A stretch of DNA of 64,000 nucleotides, taken from Haemaphysalis longicornis (Eukaryota > Arthropoda > Arachnida > Ixodida > Ixodidae). Location of the stretch: the NCBI GenBank assembly GCA_013339765.2, contig JABSTR010001640.1, positions 396,001 through 460,000 of the forward strand, written 5' to 3'. A program made the translations under genes and the position numbers. Below, piece by piece: positions 1 to 11,900 of the stretch. Numbering within the stretch: the first letter of the stretch is position 1; every line of letters starts with the position of its first letter. The notes under the pieces were generated by a model. That model made no database searches. It saw only the letters and a program-made list of their open reading frames with translations, and had not been told where the DNA came from.

Positions 1-2
1 TA

Positions 3-731
3 ATAATCTTGACTATGTGTATGTACGAGATCCTGAATGTTAATCAGCCAAGTGTAATGTGTGTCCAATAAACACATTTAAATTCCAAACAAACAAATTT
101 CTTGAATAATTATATGGTATTCAAAACGGACAGGAATGGCTGCACACACACTTCAGGCGGTGTGGCCTTAATCGCCCGCAAATCGTTAACATACCGCCCT
201 ATCAACTTTAACACTGTCCTTGGGGCTGTAGCAATACGCACAATAATATTTATTAGCTTGATAATGGTAGGCTCCATTTACACTCCTACTGATTTTTCAC
301 TTTCGAGCTCTCATTTCGAGGTGCTGGTTGACCAGCTGCCCGCACCATACACCCTCACATGTGACCTGAACGTGTAAATTCTCTTTGGGAATCTTCTTGC
401 ACGGATTCCCGCGGTCGCCTGATAGAGAAGTTTATAACATCCTCTGGAGCATGTTTTTTCAACAAAAAACAGTCTGCATACCATAACTTCGGACACAACA
501 CATACTCACATCTTGACTTGGTCATTGGGTCTGCAGTTCTCTTTCCTTCACTGGAGTGGGGCGTGGGCACATACCCATGTGGCAGTGACTACTTCCCTAC
601 CTGACTAACATACATAGGTAAAGGTCCAAACATTTCCACTTTCCCTAAAAGGTTCAATGAAGCAAGAGCGAACTGGGGTACATTTACAGAAACATCCAAA
701 CTACACCACACATCCATAACACACCTACACG

Positions 732-787
<56 letters not shown>

Positions 788-3640
788 AGAGAGAAAAAAC
801 TTTTATTCTCTGCAGGACCTAAGCCCAGGTCCTAATCTGAGTGTTCAATTCGACAGGCCCAAGTAGTACTGCAGAATTCCAGTGTGAATCCGGTGCACAT
901 GTTCATAGAGAGCTTTCTGGGCAGCCTGGCCCAACTCATCACGGCGCACACCCTCGCCGCCGCCGAAAAGTCCATCCCCAGGCCGAATGAGGACTGTATG
1001 AGAGCGCGAGAGGCCCATAGCAAGGCGTGGGGTATTCTTCGTCGGTACCCCACGTCGCAGAAGGTCATCTACTTTAAACTGGCAAAAGCACTTGGAAAGC
1101 GCGTGCGGCGTTATGCGAAAAGGGAGAGTTGGCGCGCCTTCCTCACATTCATAAACTCGTACGCAGACGCACACAAGGTATGGACAAGAACACGGAAACT
1201 CAATGGACATCGAACACACAGCCTACCCCTGATTAGTACAACAGAGGACACACTGGAAGACCAGGCTTACGCACTCGCTCAACACTTCCAACACGTGTCC
1301 AGTTCAGCACACTACACAAATACTTTCATGCAACACAACACTTCTGCAGAAAACGAGCCATACAAAGACAAGTCAAAAACTGCTTACAACTCTTAATTTA
1401 CACTTTATGATTGGGGACTGTCCTGAGCACATGTAAACTTTCAGCTCCAGGCGCAGATAAGATTACATACATCCTGACACAACACTTACACCCAGACACT
1501 CTTGAGACACTTCTACACCTATGCAACAAAATATGGCTTTCGGGGCAGCTTCCAAGGTCTTGGAGGGAGGCCATTGTAATGGCTTTTCTGAAGGAGGGGA
1601 AGGACCCATCCTTTCCTGCCAGCTGTCGACCGATCGCCCTCACAAGCTGCCCGTGCAAGCTTCTCGAGAAGAATATACACAGGAGACTTATATACTTCTT
1701 AGAGTACAACGGTCTTCTTGAGCGCTGCCAGGCAGGCTTCAGGATGGGGCGATTCATCAATGATCGACTGGTTGCATTGGAAGCCTACGTTAAAGTTGCC
1801 TACGTACATGAACAATATTGCATGACGGTATTTTTTGATATTGAAAAGGCATATGATACCACATGGCGCTACGGCATCATTAGAGACCTCAAATTACTTG
1901 GTATATCAGGTAACATGCTGAACACTCTTTCCAGTTACCTGTCTAAACGAATATTTTGTGTTGGAGTCGGTTCGGCCCTATCAAACGTTCACGTGCAGAG
2001 AATGGCGTGCCTCAAAGGTGGCGTTTTGAGCTCCACCTTGATTATAGTTAAGATGAACTCTCCCTGAAATCCATTTCCTGCCTGATGTATGTAGATGACG
2101 TTCAAATATCTTTTAAATCATATAACATGTCTATATGTGAACGTCAGGTTCAGCTTGGGATAAACAAACTTGCTCGCTGGGCAGACGAAAATGGGTTTAA
2201 ACTTAATCCTGCTAAAAGTACCTGCGTTGTATTTTCAAAGAGACGCGGGATGCAAGCGGACCCTGACATTAATCTCCATGGCAACTCAATTCCCGTAAAA
2301 AAGGAACAGAAGTTTTTAGTCTTAGACGAAATACTCACATTCATTCCACACATCAAACAACTCAAGCATAAATGCCTCAAAACGATAAACATTTCAAATG
2401 TCCTCTCACACCAATCCTATGGTTCGGCAGCATAGTGGGATCTCGTATGAACTATGGGAGTGTGGTATATGGGTCAGCAACAAAATCAGCAATTAAAAAT
2501 GCTTGACCCAGTGCTGCACTTAGGGCTCTTTATGCGGAGTGTGACAAATGGTGCTCAGCACACCAACAAACGTATGTTGACTTGTTATACGCCTTTAAAA
2601 TTTCATCAATGAATAGCCATCCTTTTAAAGCTGTTTTTAATGATACATGCAAATCCCAGATCTTTATAAATCACCCAACCATTTCTGATCCTTTCTCACT
2701 CGGAGTCAAAGAGCAAGTGTCTGAACTAGCTGTCTCCTTTTTAGATACATGTAAAACATCGTGTAGCACGCTTTTACCCCCCTGGCAAGTTTGCCCCGTG
2801 CTATGCGACTTGTCATTCGTAAAAATTGAAAAAAATCGAGTTCCAAGAAGTGCAATTCCGCAGAACTTCTTGTTTTTACAGGATAAATATCACTGGGCAG
2901 AATTTTACAGCGATGCGTTCAAAACATCCTCCACAGTTTCCTGTGCTGCGCACGGTCCTAATTTTACTGCAAGTAGAACTATGAATATAAACACCCGCCC
3001 CGTTACGGGGGAAGCTTATGCCATTTTTCTTGTTGCAGATCATATCCTTGAACATAATGTCCATAAATCTGTAATTTATCCCGACTCGTTGAGTGTGTGC
3101 AAGCATTGCCACCCACAAAGTCATCCAAAAACTACGTCATCAATCTCGTCCTATAGAACATTATCTCTGCATATTCCTCGAATCTTGAACTGAGTCTGTG
3201 TTGGGTGCCTGGCCACTCTGGGATAGCCGGTAATGAGAGCGCGGATCAGATGGCCGCTGCTGGTGTACTTACAAATACACTGCACATAGCAACAGTACCC
3301 TACACTGACCTCAAGCCACGCATCAGAAAGCCCCTTCGCAATACATGGCAATAAGACTGTAATACAGGGGCAGACAACAAGTTACCCTTAATAAAGCTTC
3401 ACTTGAGACCATACACTACGGACTCACGCAACAGACACACGGAAGTCGCCTTAGCCAGGCTACGGATAGGCCACAGGCATGCGACGCACTCGCACCTTCT
3501 CACAGGGTCTCCAAGACCCGTGTGTAGCTGGTGTGGGGAGAGACAATCGGTAGTTCACATCCTAATCACATGCAAGGCGCTTAACAGAACACGACACAAC
3601 GCTTCAGGGAACTCTACAGACAACACATTTCACTAAACCC
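3..3640 (+). pseudogene. Broken ORF2 (endonuclease, reverse transcriptase, RNase H) of LINE copy A
   Basis: Readable pieces are 102-377 (AP endonuclease, containing SGGVALIARKS and a damaged GDLN motif reading CDLN), 884-1396 (linker), 1411-2067 and 2085-2435 (reverse transcriptase), 2582-3193 (thumb and RNase H start) and 3403-3636 (C-terminal HxxxC region, SWCGERQSVVHIL). The RT catalytic box YVDD is still present near 2088. An in-frame TAA at 69-71 precedes the first piece, and at least five further frame breaks follow. A roughly 200-bp foreign insert interrupts the linker at about 727-922. The RNase H YTDS box has decayed to YPDS. The protein cannot be made; it would have nicked target DNA and copied the element's RNA. 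Confidence 0.88.
727..922 (-). mobile_element. Short retro-insert with GA/CT tract inside LINE copy A
   Basis: Aligning copy A with the LINE at 31480-31510 shows an extra block of about 200 bp here. It starts with a GA dinucleotide tract (about 730-794). Read on the minus strand it ends in AGAGAATAAAAG followed by the CT run, which is an AATAAA-like signal with a tail. That is the form of a 3' end of a short retroelement inserted in antisense. The family is not recognised. The tract would also be a polymorphic microsatellite. Confidence 0.55.
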
Positions 3641-3999
3641 GTCGTTGTTTTGGGGTGACGATGCCATGGTTTCTGTGAAACGGGTTTTCGGGTATTTCTC
3701 AGATGTTAAGTTTTTTAAACATCATTTCCTATCTTGCATAATCAAAACCGGTCCTAAACACCAGCCATCACCATCACCTTTAAATGGTTTTACTATTTGT
3801 CTGACTTACACGTTTTAATATCTACTTTTTTGCTGCAATCATTCTTGTTTGGCGCTTTTTGCCCTAGCTGGCATTGCGCCAAAAAAAATCCAACAATCAT
3901 CATTATTTCACGCTATGAGTACGTCCACACGTGTCAGCCATGAGCTTCGAACGGCGGCTTTTATTGTCACTGGGCAATTCTCTATATTTCTGCGTGAGA

Positions 4000-4145
4000 A
4001 ATTCTACAAGAAAAGGAAGACAACGCTCAGGACACGAGGAAGCACAGACACCGCCAACACAGCTCGGCTTCATGACCAGGAATCAAACCCGCAACCCTAT
4101 AGCAGTCGGTTAGTCACTGAAGCCCCGCCGCGTGGCCTCCGCGTG
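4000..4145 (-). mobile_element. tRNA-derived SINE head
   Basis: On the minus strand a box A-like TCAGTGACTAACCG (about 4110) is followed by a box B-like GGTTTGATTCC (about 4085). The spacing is that of an RNA polymerase III tRNA promoter. No complete tRNA cloverleaf can be drawn, so this is read as the head of a SINE rather than a tRNA gene. The open frame of 276 codons across 3849-4679 runs through this element and the LINE 3' UTR and is not considered a gene. Confidence 0.5.
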
Positions 4146-4806
4146 TTTAGACATACAAAAAACGACGTTTATACATACAAAAACCGGAAAAAAGCGCATG
4201 AACGAAAAAAACGAGACGCTGTAGTCTCAGCCTCGTTTGCGGAACAGCAGTCGAATTTCGCCACAGCCGTTTACAAAGTGTTAACGTGGATTACAAGTAG
4301 CAAGCGAAAAAGCCACAAGCCGAACGGCACCGCGGAAATTTTTCATCACCCGCCATCCAGCTGCCCCTCAACTTTCCCGCTGCCGTCAAAGCTGTGCGTG
4401 ACTGATGCTTCCTGTGAATTGCACAAAACGCCGTCCCCTCTGGCCGCACCATCTGTGCCTGCGCATGTCATGCTGTTTTGTACTTACCTACACTCCGACT
4501 CCGTCGCTGTGACTCATGCTCGGCGGCAGGTTGCAGACTGCCCTTCCGGTGACCTGTTTGTTCAGACAAGCCCAGCCTGGACACAGATGCCACGCGCCGT
4601 TCCCCTAGCCTCAATCTCTTTCCGATATCGTTACACTGTCCAGGTTGAACCCCACGTGGATGTATACGAAGGCCAGTGAGCCTTCCCACTTTATTTCACC
4701 TTTTAATGAGCGAGCACTCTTTGCTGACTACGGTAGGAAGCTGAGCCAGTTGGTTCATAGTTTGAAGGCGATAGTATTTCTTGGGCTACTTAAACGCGGA
4801 AATTAT

Positions 4807-4807
4807 G

Positions 4808-4851
<44 letters not shown>

Positions 4852-4918
4852 GATACCTAGTGGCGCAGGCTGAGGCCCTTATTATTTTATGTTCTTTTAA
4901 CTTGCCTCACAATATCCA

Positions 4919-4988
<70 letters not shown>

Positions 4989-5074
4989 ATACCTAGTGGC
5001 GCAGGCTGAGGCACTTATTATTTTATGTTCTTTTAACTTGCCTCACAATATCCATGTCTGTCTGTCTGTCTGCC

Positions 5075-5117
<43 letters not shown>
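4807..5117 (+). repeat. Three CTGT microsatellite blocks with duplicated 68-bp spacer
   Basis: CTGT tetranucleotide arrays occur at about 4809-4850, 4919-4988 and 5056-5117. The stretches between them (4851-4918 and 4988-5055) are near-identical and begin GATACCTAGTGGCGCAGGC. The locus is therefore a tandem duplication of a unit of about 137 bp that contains its own microsatellite, rather than one interrupted tract. Confidence 0.95.
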
Positions 5118-6600
5118 TACTCGATTCAGCCACCAGGCCAAAGTGAAACAGTTGCAGCGCAATAGTCTTATATACCCACAACCAAATCTAAACGTCGAAG
5201 TCCGGTGTTAACGTCCGTATTTGTCAACATAAATATCAATACATCAAACATAAAAATCAATACATAAAAAATATTTGCAGTGTTTCTTTAATGAAAATTC
5301 AAGGGTGCTTGGTTTTTGCGATAGCAAATGAAATACTACATCAACTACAGAAAACCGTCACCTGCTGTTGCCCGCGCTACTATATCTCCTGGCTGCGTTT
5401 AAAAAATCAACGGCAACAGCATCGAGAGGTTCCACTAGATAGGTTCCACGTTCCGCTTAAAACGCACGTGGAGCATGGCAACGTGGTTCTGTAAACGTTG
5501 TAGTAGGGTGCCTCGATTCATGCGCGTCTCCGCCGTACGGCAGCGCTGGCATCAAGGCACCCGACTTGGAACAGTGGAACACGGTAAATATAAATTGACT
5601 TGAGCAAACCTCTAGCGTATTATCTCGGGAGGAACGAGACGGGCGAGGGACAGCATGAGAGGTGAGCGAGATAGAGAATGGCTCTGGTCTGTGCTAGTTG
5701 GTACATGTTCGGTGGGAATCAGCTTGAATACAACGAACACAAAAGAAAGAGGGAGTAACACGACACACTGCTGACTATCAACTGGAATTTTACTGAAGAA
5801 AACACAGATATATACATACGAAAAACACGAAAAATTATAAAAAGCTTGTTCACGTCAGTCAGTTAAATTCCCACCGGAGATAGAGAAGGTAGGCATTTAC
5901 TTGCCAGGGGCGCACGTCGACTATATCGTCTTTCTTCGACATTTGCAACGAAAGGAGCAGATACGCGGCGAATTTTTTTGAAGTGGGAACCAGTGAACCA
6001 CCCGTGTCTCTCTTCTTTCCTTGTGTAGCATCTTAAAACTGGTTCCCACTCCAAAAATTCTTTGCTAAGTACACGCAAATGTGAACAGTGTCGTGCCTTC
6101 TATTAAAGCGAAGCTTTCTACGTCTCACTTGTTGCGGTGTTGGAGAAAAACGCAGTGCAAAAAGGAAGCCAAGCGTACTGCAGGAAAGCCAACTTACGCA
6201 CAATGGGTTTCCACAAAGGGAACATCAATCACACACGGAATAGTAGCACACGGCTACCCCACCTTGGGGATTTCCCCTAAATCTGGTCGATTAACAGGCG
6301 CACAGATGGAAGGTTGATCATGCCGCATGCTTAAAAAAATCGCAAGCCAAAATGAACGGCAACGCTAGAGTATACCGTCGGCACATTCAGGTGACAAATC
6401 ACAAACTAACAGATACAAAATCATATCACATTCCGTTAGCTCAGCGTTGGCGTAGATTTGGCTGATTGGATTGTGGACTTTGTTGTGCATTGGAGAAAGT
6501 TTCGTGTTTCAACCATATTTTTTTCGAGGAAGGGATGTTTTATTTTTGCGTAAAAATGCCTTATGAACGACGCGGTTAACACATTTATTCATTAGTGTAT
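5118..6600. other. No gene recognised; anonymous repeat-like DNA
   Basis: No convincing coding sequence or tRNA is visible. The piece at 5760-6090 (minus strand) resembles the ends of tick Penelope-like repeats only by general appearance. The motif CTTGGGGATTTCCCCTAAA with its TCTGGTCGATT continuation at about 6262-6292 recurs near 52773-52806, so part of this stretch is a dispersed repeat. Confidence 0.4.
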
Positions 6601-7208
6601 ATATAGATCCCTAAAAGATTTGGGAGCCGTCGGTCTGGCACTTCAAGCCATGACCCGCAACACAACTCCGCGCAAAGACGGAGCCGTAAACAAGCTTCTC
6701 AGGAACCTTGACGACACAAAGAGCATTCGTAACGGGGCGCAGTACCGGCCCAAGGGAAACCCGCAGAAATGCCGATTCAGGATCCAGGCAAAGCTACGAA
6801 GCTGGACTCATTGCACCCGACATCACGAACACCGTGCGTATAGGAGGCCTTTTCAGAATGTGATGCCAACACTTTTACCCGCACACAATCTTCGGCTCCC
6901 TGCCCCATTTGTCACGTGAGAAGATCCTCGATAAACTAAAGAAAGACGTCTTAGCGCACATTTCCCGTCACTCCGCCAGGGCCATCCTCGCTCTAGATTG
7001 GAAATTAGCGTTTGACAATGTGAGCCACCACGCCAACCTCGAAAACCTAAATGAAATTAACTGTGTCGAACGAATGTTCCAATACATCCAAGCATTATAC
7101 GGATCGCACGGCACTGTAGGAATCGGGCCCCTGCGAACATCCCTTCAAACCATGCGCCCAACCACGGCACGCCTCAAGGGGCGGTTCTTTCTCCAACATT
7201 ATTTATAA
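6601..7208 (+). pseudogene. Reverse-transcriptase relic of an R1/LOA-like LINE
   Basis: Fragments in two frames read as the middle of a LINE reverse transcriptase. First comes a block with NKLLRNLDD (about 6690). A frameshifted block then contains YPHTIFG and LSREKILDKLKKDV (about 6880-6950), followed by AILALDWKLAFDNVSH (about 6983-7030). In related elements this last block is the ALDLxxAFDNVxH part of RT motif A, so the catalytic aspartate is still visible. The frame is lost near 7200, before the catalytic YxDD box. It is of the same general type as the LINEs at 34646-40480 and 62440-64000. Most of the element is gone on both sides. Confidence 0.75.
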
Positions 7209-7334
7209 TAGTTACGATGAAGCTCCCGCAACATCCCGGGTATGAGACGCGCTCTACGAAAATGCCGTCACAATTGAGGCTACAGGCGGCTCAGAAGGCG
7301 GCATGCAGGACGCGATCTAGCAAGTTGCGCACGC

Positions 7335-7474
7335 GATCCAACAGTACGCCCGGCCGCGGCGGTCGCTTTTCCGATGCAGGCGAAAAGCGAAAACGCCCAT
7401 GCATTCGAGATCCAGATCCCTCCGCTATGGCGCGCCTCATCGCCTGTGTAGCGTCGGCGTGTTAAACCCCTACT

Positions 7475-7568
<94 letters not shown>
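7335..7568 (+). mobile_element. SINE body fragment with long ATCA tail
   Basis: The block from GGCCGCGGCGGTCGCTTTTC to GTTAAACCCCTAC matches the body of the SINE at 26325-26575, including a shared GGCGAAAAGCG block and a similar GCGCCTCAT block. It ends in about 22 ATCA repeats (7481-7568). The other copy has a short version of the same tail. The tRNA-like head is missing here, so this is a 5'-truncated copy. Confidence 0.75.
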
Positions 7569-7699
7569 GAACAGTACGCCTATTGCGCGGTCTTCAGTGC
7601 ACCGGAGAAGTCCGTGCTCATCTTTCCCAGACGCAAGCGGCGCCGCAGGCCACAGGATCCTACCACAATACACTTAAAGCTCCAGGGCTGCAACATCTC

Positions 7700-9045
7700 C
7701 ATTGGCGATGAGATGTTTGAGTGGCACCCCCCTGTATCTTGGCGTCAGCTTAGGGACTTGCGCCGCTGTCGTCTGCTACACTCCGTTTTGAGGGGCAGCA
7801 GTGCCTCTGCTATAGAAATCGCCCGTTTTGATGTTTTAGTGTTTTAAAAAGCGTATTTCCAGTAATTCAGTTATTTTGCCAGCTTCGACCCCTACGAATA
7901 ATTTCAAGCTGTATCTCTTCCAAGTTTGCAGCAAACTAGGAGAGAGAGAACAACTTTCTGCAGAGCATCGGTCAGAAGACAATGCGTAACTCGTCCTTTC
8001 TAGATTGTTTGGGAGGTTCAGTGCTCAGAGCTCCTCGATAGGTATTCAAAACGCGTAGGTTTCCCTAAAGTATTGTTGAGATGCTCTTATGAAGACTCAA
8101 CCGGGCCACAGACCCTACCTCTCTTTTATTATTATCATCAAATAAAGCTCCACTCCCGCTGCTCCTCAACAGTCTAATGCAACGCACCAAGCAGCGGGCC
8201 CGTATACAAGTGCATCACACAGCAGGAAATGAAAGGGCTATATTGTATGTCCTTCGTTGTTGCTGACATTTATCAGATTAATGTTTTTCCTGTGCCCAAC
8301 GCATCCATTTTTGTGAGACGTCACAAACATCTCATTAGAAGGTGTAGGGAAATTCGGGAGGCTCACAAAGTTCACGTGGATATTTTCTTGAGGCTCTATG
8401 GTATCCATTCCCTTCTTCACATGTTGTCTTACGTTATGGCTGCGTGCAAGAAGGTGCATATCTGCAGCGTGCTTTATTTATTCACATGCAAATACTGTCA
8501 GAAGTTTTGTACCACGCAACTGCGAAACGGCCGAGGCAACGTTGTCCAGAGTACCCGAAGGAGGCTCTTGTGACCCCGAATTTCTATCGTAACCATCGTT
8601 ACCATAACGAACTGACTCTCAACCCGAACGGTTATGACATGATTACGATGTTGAAGGCTTTATATATACTCTAACGAACGCAATAAATAGTTTACGCGCC
8701 GGTTTAACAAAAATTTAAACCGATGAATATGTCCCAGAAGCTCTTTATTGCTTTCCAACCCTTTAAGGCGTAAAGAACAAATCCTGGCTTACTCGGGATG
8801 CTCTTCCATGAATTGAAGAAAATTACTTTTGCTCTCTTGACCTGGACGGAGGACCCTGCCCACTAACTAGCTCGATTTTACTATTAACTAAAGTTTTCTC
8901 TTCCTCCTCCTGTTGAGTGCAGTGTTACTATAACGCATATCTGCATATTGGGAAGATAAGGCTGCGGGAAATGTAACGTAAATATCCCTGCAGGTCTGAA
9001 CAAACACAGCGTTATTGTATTTTTACCGTACACGGGACTAGCATG
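7700..9045 (+). mobile_element. TIR DNA transposon family B, 3'-truncated copy
   Basis: The start (ATTGGCGATGAGATGTTTGAG) matches the terminal inverted repeat at the right-hand end of the complete copy at 22462-24464. The match continues in inverted orientation through about 1.3 kb, including a CACCAAGCAGCGGGCCC block (about 8188) and an ACAAATCCTG block (about 8775). It is lost at about 9045, where a GT microsatellite begins. A short unrelated insert lies at about 8112-8170. No transposase is readable, so it is a non-autonomous or badly decayed copy. Divergence from the other copy is high, roughly one base in five by eye. Confidence 0.75.
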
Positions 9046-9118
9046 CTTGCGTGTGCGTGTGCGTGTGCGTGTGCGTGCACGTGCACGTGTCTGCTTGTGT
9101 GTGTGTGTGCGTGCGTGA
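9045..9118 (+). repeat. GT/GC-rich dinucleotide microsatellite
   Basis: This is an imperfect GT repeat with interspersed GC steps, ending in TGTGTGTGTGCGTGCGTG. It marks the point where similarity to transposon family B stops. Open frames in several phases across it are only repeat translations. Confidence 0.95.
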
Positions 9119-10320
9119 TATGCGGAGGAAACATGTTATGGAGGAGCATCTGCAGAGACGATGGAAACCGACTTGCACTAACTCCCCTCCGTATACTGAC
9201 TTTTTACGAGGACAGAAAAACAGTAATGAAAATGGGTGTGTCATTTATAAGTCTCTGATTTGTTCACACCTACAAATATCAGACGAGGTTGAAACTGCGT
9301 TTACTTCATGGCTGAAGCAGTTATGGCCCGTGCCCTAGCTGTATACGAGCACAGGAATTCAACCTCGCAGCTGCGAGGTTGAAACGACGTTATTGTTATC
9401 GTGTACCACGCCGACACTGGATGACTGTCCCTTGATAATATTGTTAGCATTCGCAAATGTTCAGTGTAGGCAGTGAAAAGGTTAGGATGTTGCGAGGCTG
9501 TTGTCTCATTTGCGAAGATTTCAGACAGATATGAGGCCCTGATAAATAGCTTGTTATGCGAAATTTAGGGTGTACTATTGGTCGGAGTGCAGGTTCACAA
9601 TGCCTTACGGAAGAGCAACATGCCCGACGGGGATGGAAGTGATCTAGTACGTTTTCAACCGACATGCAAGGCTCGAGAAAAAAAAGACTACTTTGGCCCA
9701 ACAAAACTTTAACCTTAGTCGAAATTAAGCTGTTGCAACTGGACGATTTTGGCTTGAAGTCACGTTAGCACAGGGTATTTAAGGTAAGAATTTTTTTTTT
9801 TAGTTTTCTCACTTCAGTCAACATCATTTTTCTGAATGGGTGTTACCCCTAAGCTTGACTATCCACTTGAGATGGTCCGTGCCGCGTTAAAGATAGAAAG
9901 CAAGCAACCATTTTGGAGAAAGTTTCCAGTAGAGCATCGGAGCTAAAATCCCCGGAGAAAAGTACAAAAGACACGTGCCAATCTGGTTCATTCGATAATT
10001 TTGCTATTCTTTGCGCTTGCTTTAATAGACTATCATCCTCACCCTGGTGGATGGTCATCTGATGCACGCGCGTGCGCTTCCAGAGGTGGTGGTGGAACCT
10101 TGCCTCAACAAACAAAAAGATCATTTGTTCTATCCCAAACTCTACTTTCAACTTTCAACCAATTCTATTTTCTCTCTTTCTGCGTATAAATCGCTGGGTT
10201 CATAATTTTCCCTTGTTTTAAGCGGGCGCATTAGCCCTCCTCACGCCCGATTCCTGGCCAATCCCCACGTGGGTATGTGCCAAGTCACTGGGAACAACAA
10301 CAAGAACAACAACAACCCGG
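9119..10320. other. No gene recognised
   Basis: Open frames are short and unrelated to any family I know. The end of the stretch (about 10215-10290) contains a block around TCCTGGCCAATCCCCAC that recurs inverted at about 27225-27265 (GGGGGATTGGCCAGGAAACG). It is therefore a dispersed repeat. It sits directly 5' of the septin retrocopy, next to an AAC-rich tract (10293-10316). Confidence 0.5.
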
Positions 10321-10366
10321 TCCAGTGTTCCGAGCACAACCCCGTTGGTGAACACCAGTAGGCACC

Positions 10367-11359
10367 ATGGGTGATGCGAAACAGCGGGAGCGCGTACTAG
10401 ACATGAGCAGCGACGCCTCCTTACTCGGCAGCTTCGGTTCTTCGTGCAGCTCAGGCTCGGCCGGGAGCCGTGGACCAGGCGAGGGCTACGCGGGATTCTC
10501 TGATCTGCCCAACAGGGTTTACCGCAATGCAGTCAAGAGGGGCTTCGACTTCACTCTCATGGTGGTCGGTGAAGCGGGACTGGGGAAGTCGACCCTCGTT
10601 AACTCGATGTTCGCGGCGGACGTCTACTCCAGCGAGTACCCGGGGCCATCTCACCGGGTGAAGAAAACGGTACAAGTTGAAACACGTAAAGTTCTTCTGA
10701 GGGAAGGCTTTGTAAGCCTACGCCTGACCATCGTCGATACTCCGGGCTTTGGCGATGCCATCGATAACACCGGCTGTTGGCAGCCCATAATAGACTTCAT
10801 CGAAGCTAGGTATGCCGAGTACTTCGAGGCTGAATCAAGAGTGATTCGCACAACATTGCCTGACAACATGATTCACTGCTGTCTTTATTTCATCGCTCCC
10901 TCTGGACATGGACTGAAACCTCTGGACATCGAATTTATGAAGCGGCTACACGATAAGGTAAACATCGTTCCAGTGATTGCCAAGGCGGACACCATGACAC
11001 CCGAAGACTGCATCCTATTCAAGCGGACAATTGCGAGTGAGTTGAAACAGAACAACATCCGCGTCTACGAATTTCCGGACTGTTGTGAGGATGGCGAGGA
11101 CAGTGACGGGGAACAGTCTAAGCAGCGGTTGCCGTTCGCTGTTGCGGGAAGCAACACTGTAGTAGAAGTGAACGGACGGAGGGTCAGGGGTCGCAGGTAC
11201 CCCTGGGGCGTTGTAGAGATCGAGAACATGGAGCATTGCGACTTCCTTGCCCTGCGGAACATGCTCATTCGCAGTGCCACGCAAGACCTGAAGGACACAA
11301 CCATCCACGTCCACTACGAAAACTACCGCTACCAAAGGCTGATTGGGCTTGGGGGGTAG
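10367..11359 (+). CDS. Septin-7/Peanut-like retrocopy 1, GTPase-domain ORF
   Basis: This intronless 330-residue frame resembles the metazoan septin-7/Peanut group. Septins are GTP-binding proteins that build membrane-associated filaments. Visible features are a polybasic stretch around residues 49-59, P-loop GEAGLGKST (68-76), G3 DTPGFGD (124-130), G4 AKAD (205-208) and a septin-unique region around 253-310 (WGVVEIEN at 280). The ATG has a good context (CACCATGGG). The frame stops after RLIGLGG because of one extra G at about 11353-11358; copy 2 has five Gs there. The coiled-coil tail follows out of frame (11360-11730). Lack of introns and a terminal A-run mark a processed copy. It is open enough to encode a tail-less G domain, but expression is unknown and a pseudogene is more likely. 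Confidence 0.8.
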   Translation: MGDAKQRERVLDMSSDASLLGSFGSSCSSGSAGSRGPGEGYAGFSDLPNRVYRNAVKRGFDFTLMVVGEAGLGKSTLVNSMFAADVYSSEYPGPSHRVKKTVQVETRKVLLREGFVSLRLTIVDTPGFGDAIDNTGCWQPIIDFIEARYAEYFEAESRVIRTTLPDNMIHCCLYFIAPSGHGLKPLDIEFMKRLHDKVNIVPVIAKADTMTPEDCILFKRTIASELKQNNIRVYEFPDCCEDGEDSDGEQSKQRLPFAVAGSNTVVEVNGRRVRGRRYPWGVVEIENMEHCDFLALRNMLIRSATQDLKDTTIHVHYENYRYQRLIGLGG

Positions 11360-11900
11360 CGGGGAGCCCAGTGCCCCAAATTAATATAGAACACAGTCGA
11401 TCGAATGGAAGAGTAAAAGACCATGACGCTAAGATACAGCACTTGGAAGCTAGAAAAAAAAAGAGACGCTTGAGACGAAAATCCGCGAGAAAATGCTCAA
11501 GCTTTGGGAGGATCAAGCTAATTTGCAGCGATGGCACGAGCATATGGAGCGAATCCTCGAGCAACAACAACAAAGGCGCCGCATATTTGAACGGGGGGAG
11601 ATTTCCTTTGAACTCGCCTACGTAAACATCAATCATGGTTCTTGTGAGACAGCAGTGGACGGCTGCTCGAAGAAGAGCTGGACGCAAAAAAGAACAAGAA
11701 AAAGAAGAAAACATTTTTTTAGCGGCCGCCGCGCTACTCTTCGAAAGCCTTCAAGGTTGTCGAAAACTTCCCATGTTGCAACCGCCTTCGCCTTACTGTG
11801 GCCACTGGAACCCATACTGTGTGACCCCACAGGTTCTCCCTCACTCTGCCTTTCCTACCACGCTACAGCTCCTGCTCCTAAACGTCAAATAAAAAAAAAA
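11360..11900 (+). pseudogene. Disabled C-terminal coiled coil and 3' end of septin retrocopy 1
   Basis: After the premature stop, the septin tail continues in other frames. Around 11484-11560 it reads REKMLKLWEDQANLQRWHEH, followed by an EQQQQRR-rich helix and a lysine-rich end near 11690-11720. This matches the position of the coiled coil in septin 7. Breaks seen are the extra G before 11359, a missing C near 11374, two extra As at about 11455-11463, and loss of the C that in copy 2 forms the end codon. The 3' UTR ends in CAAATAAAAAAAAAATATG (about 11886-11904), which looks like a poly(A) addition site and tail. Copy 2 shares the overlong A tract (one extra A), so decay began before the duplication. 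Confidence 0.78.

Larger units (their letters stand above)
1..3905 (+). mobile_element. Decayed I-clade non-LTR retrotransposon (copy A), 5' end outside window
   Basis: This copy is homologous along its length to the better-preserved LINE at 29894-34645. In order it shows an AP-endonuclease segment (3-640), a linker, reverse transcriptase (1411-2435), an RNase H region (2880-3300) and a 3' UTR. The 3' UTR ends in the same GGCGCTTTTTGCCC-type block followed by an ATC-rich tail near 3905. The window starts a few codons inside ORF2, so ORF1 and the 5' UTR are not visible. The copy differs from the other LINE at many positions and carries many frameshifts, so it belongs to an older or different subfamily. 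Family knowledge: an RNase H domain after the RT is typical of the I group and absent from Jockey and CR1 elements. Confidence 0.9.

Noticed and set aside
3849..4679. 276-codon open frame on the plus strand
   Set aside because: It starts in a LINE 3' UTR and runs through a tRNA-derived SINE. The composition is ordinary, and there is no domain or splice support.
11065..11714. Several minus-strand frames across septin retrocopy 1 (and their mirror at 29005-29677)
   Set aside because: They are shadows of the septin coding strand; the septin motifs decide the true frame.
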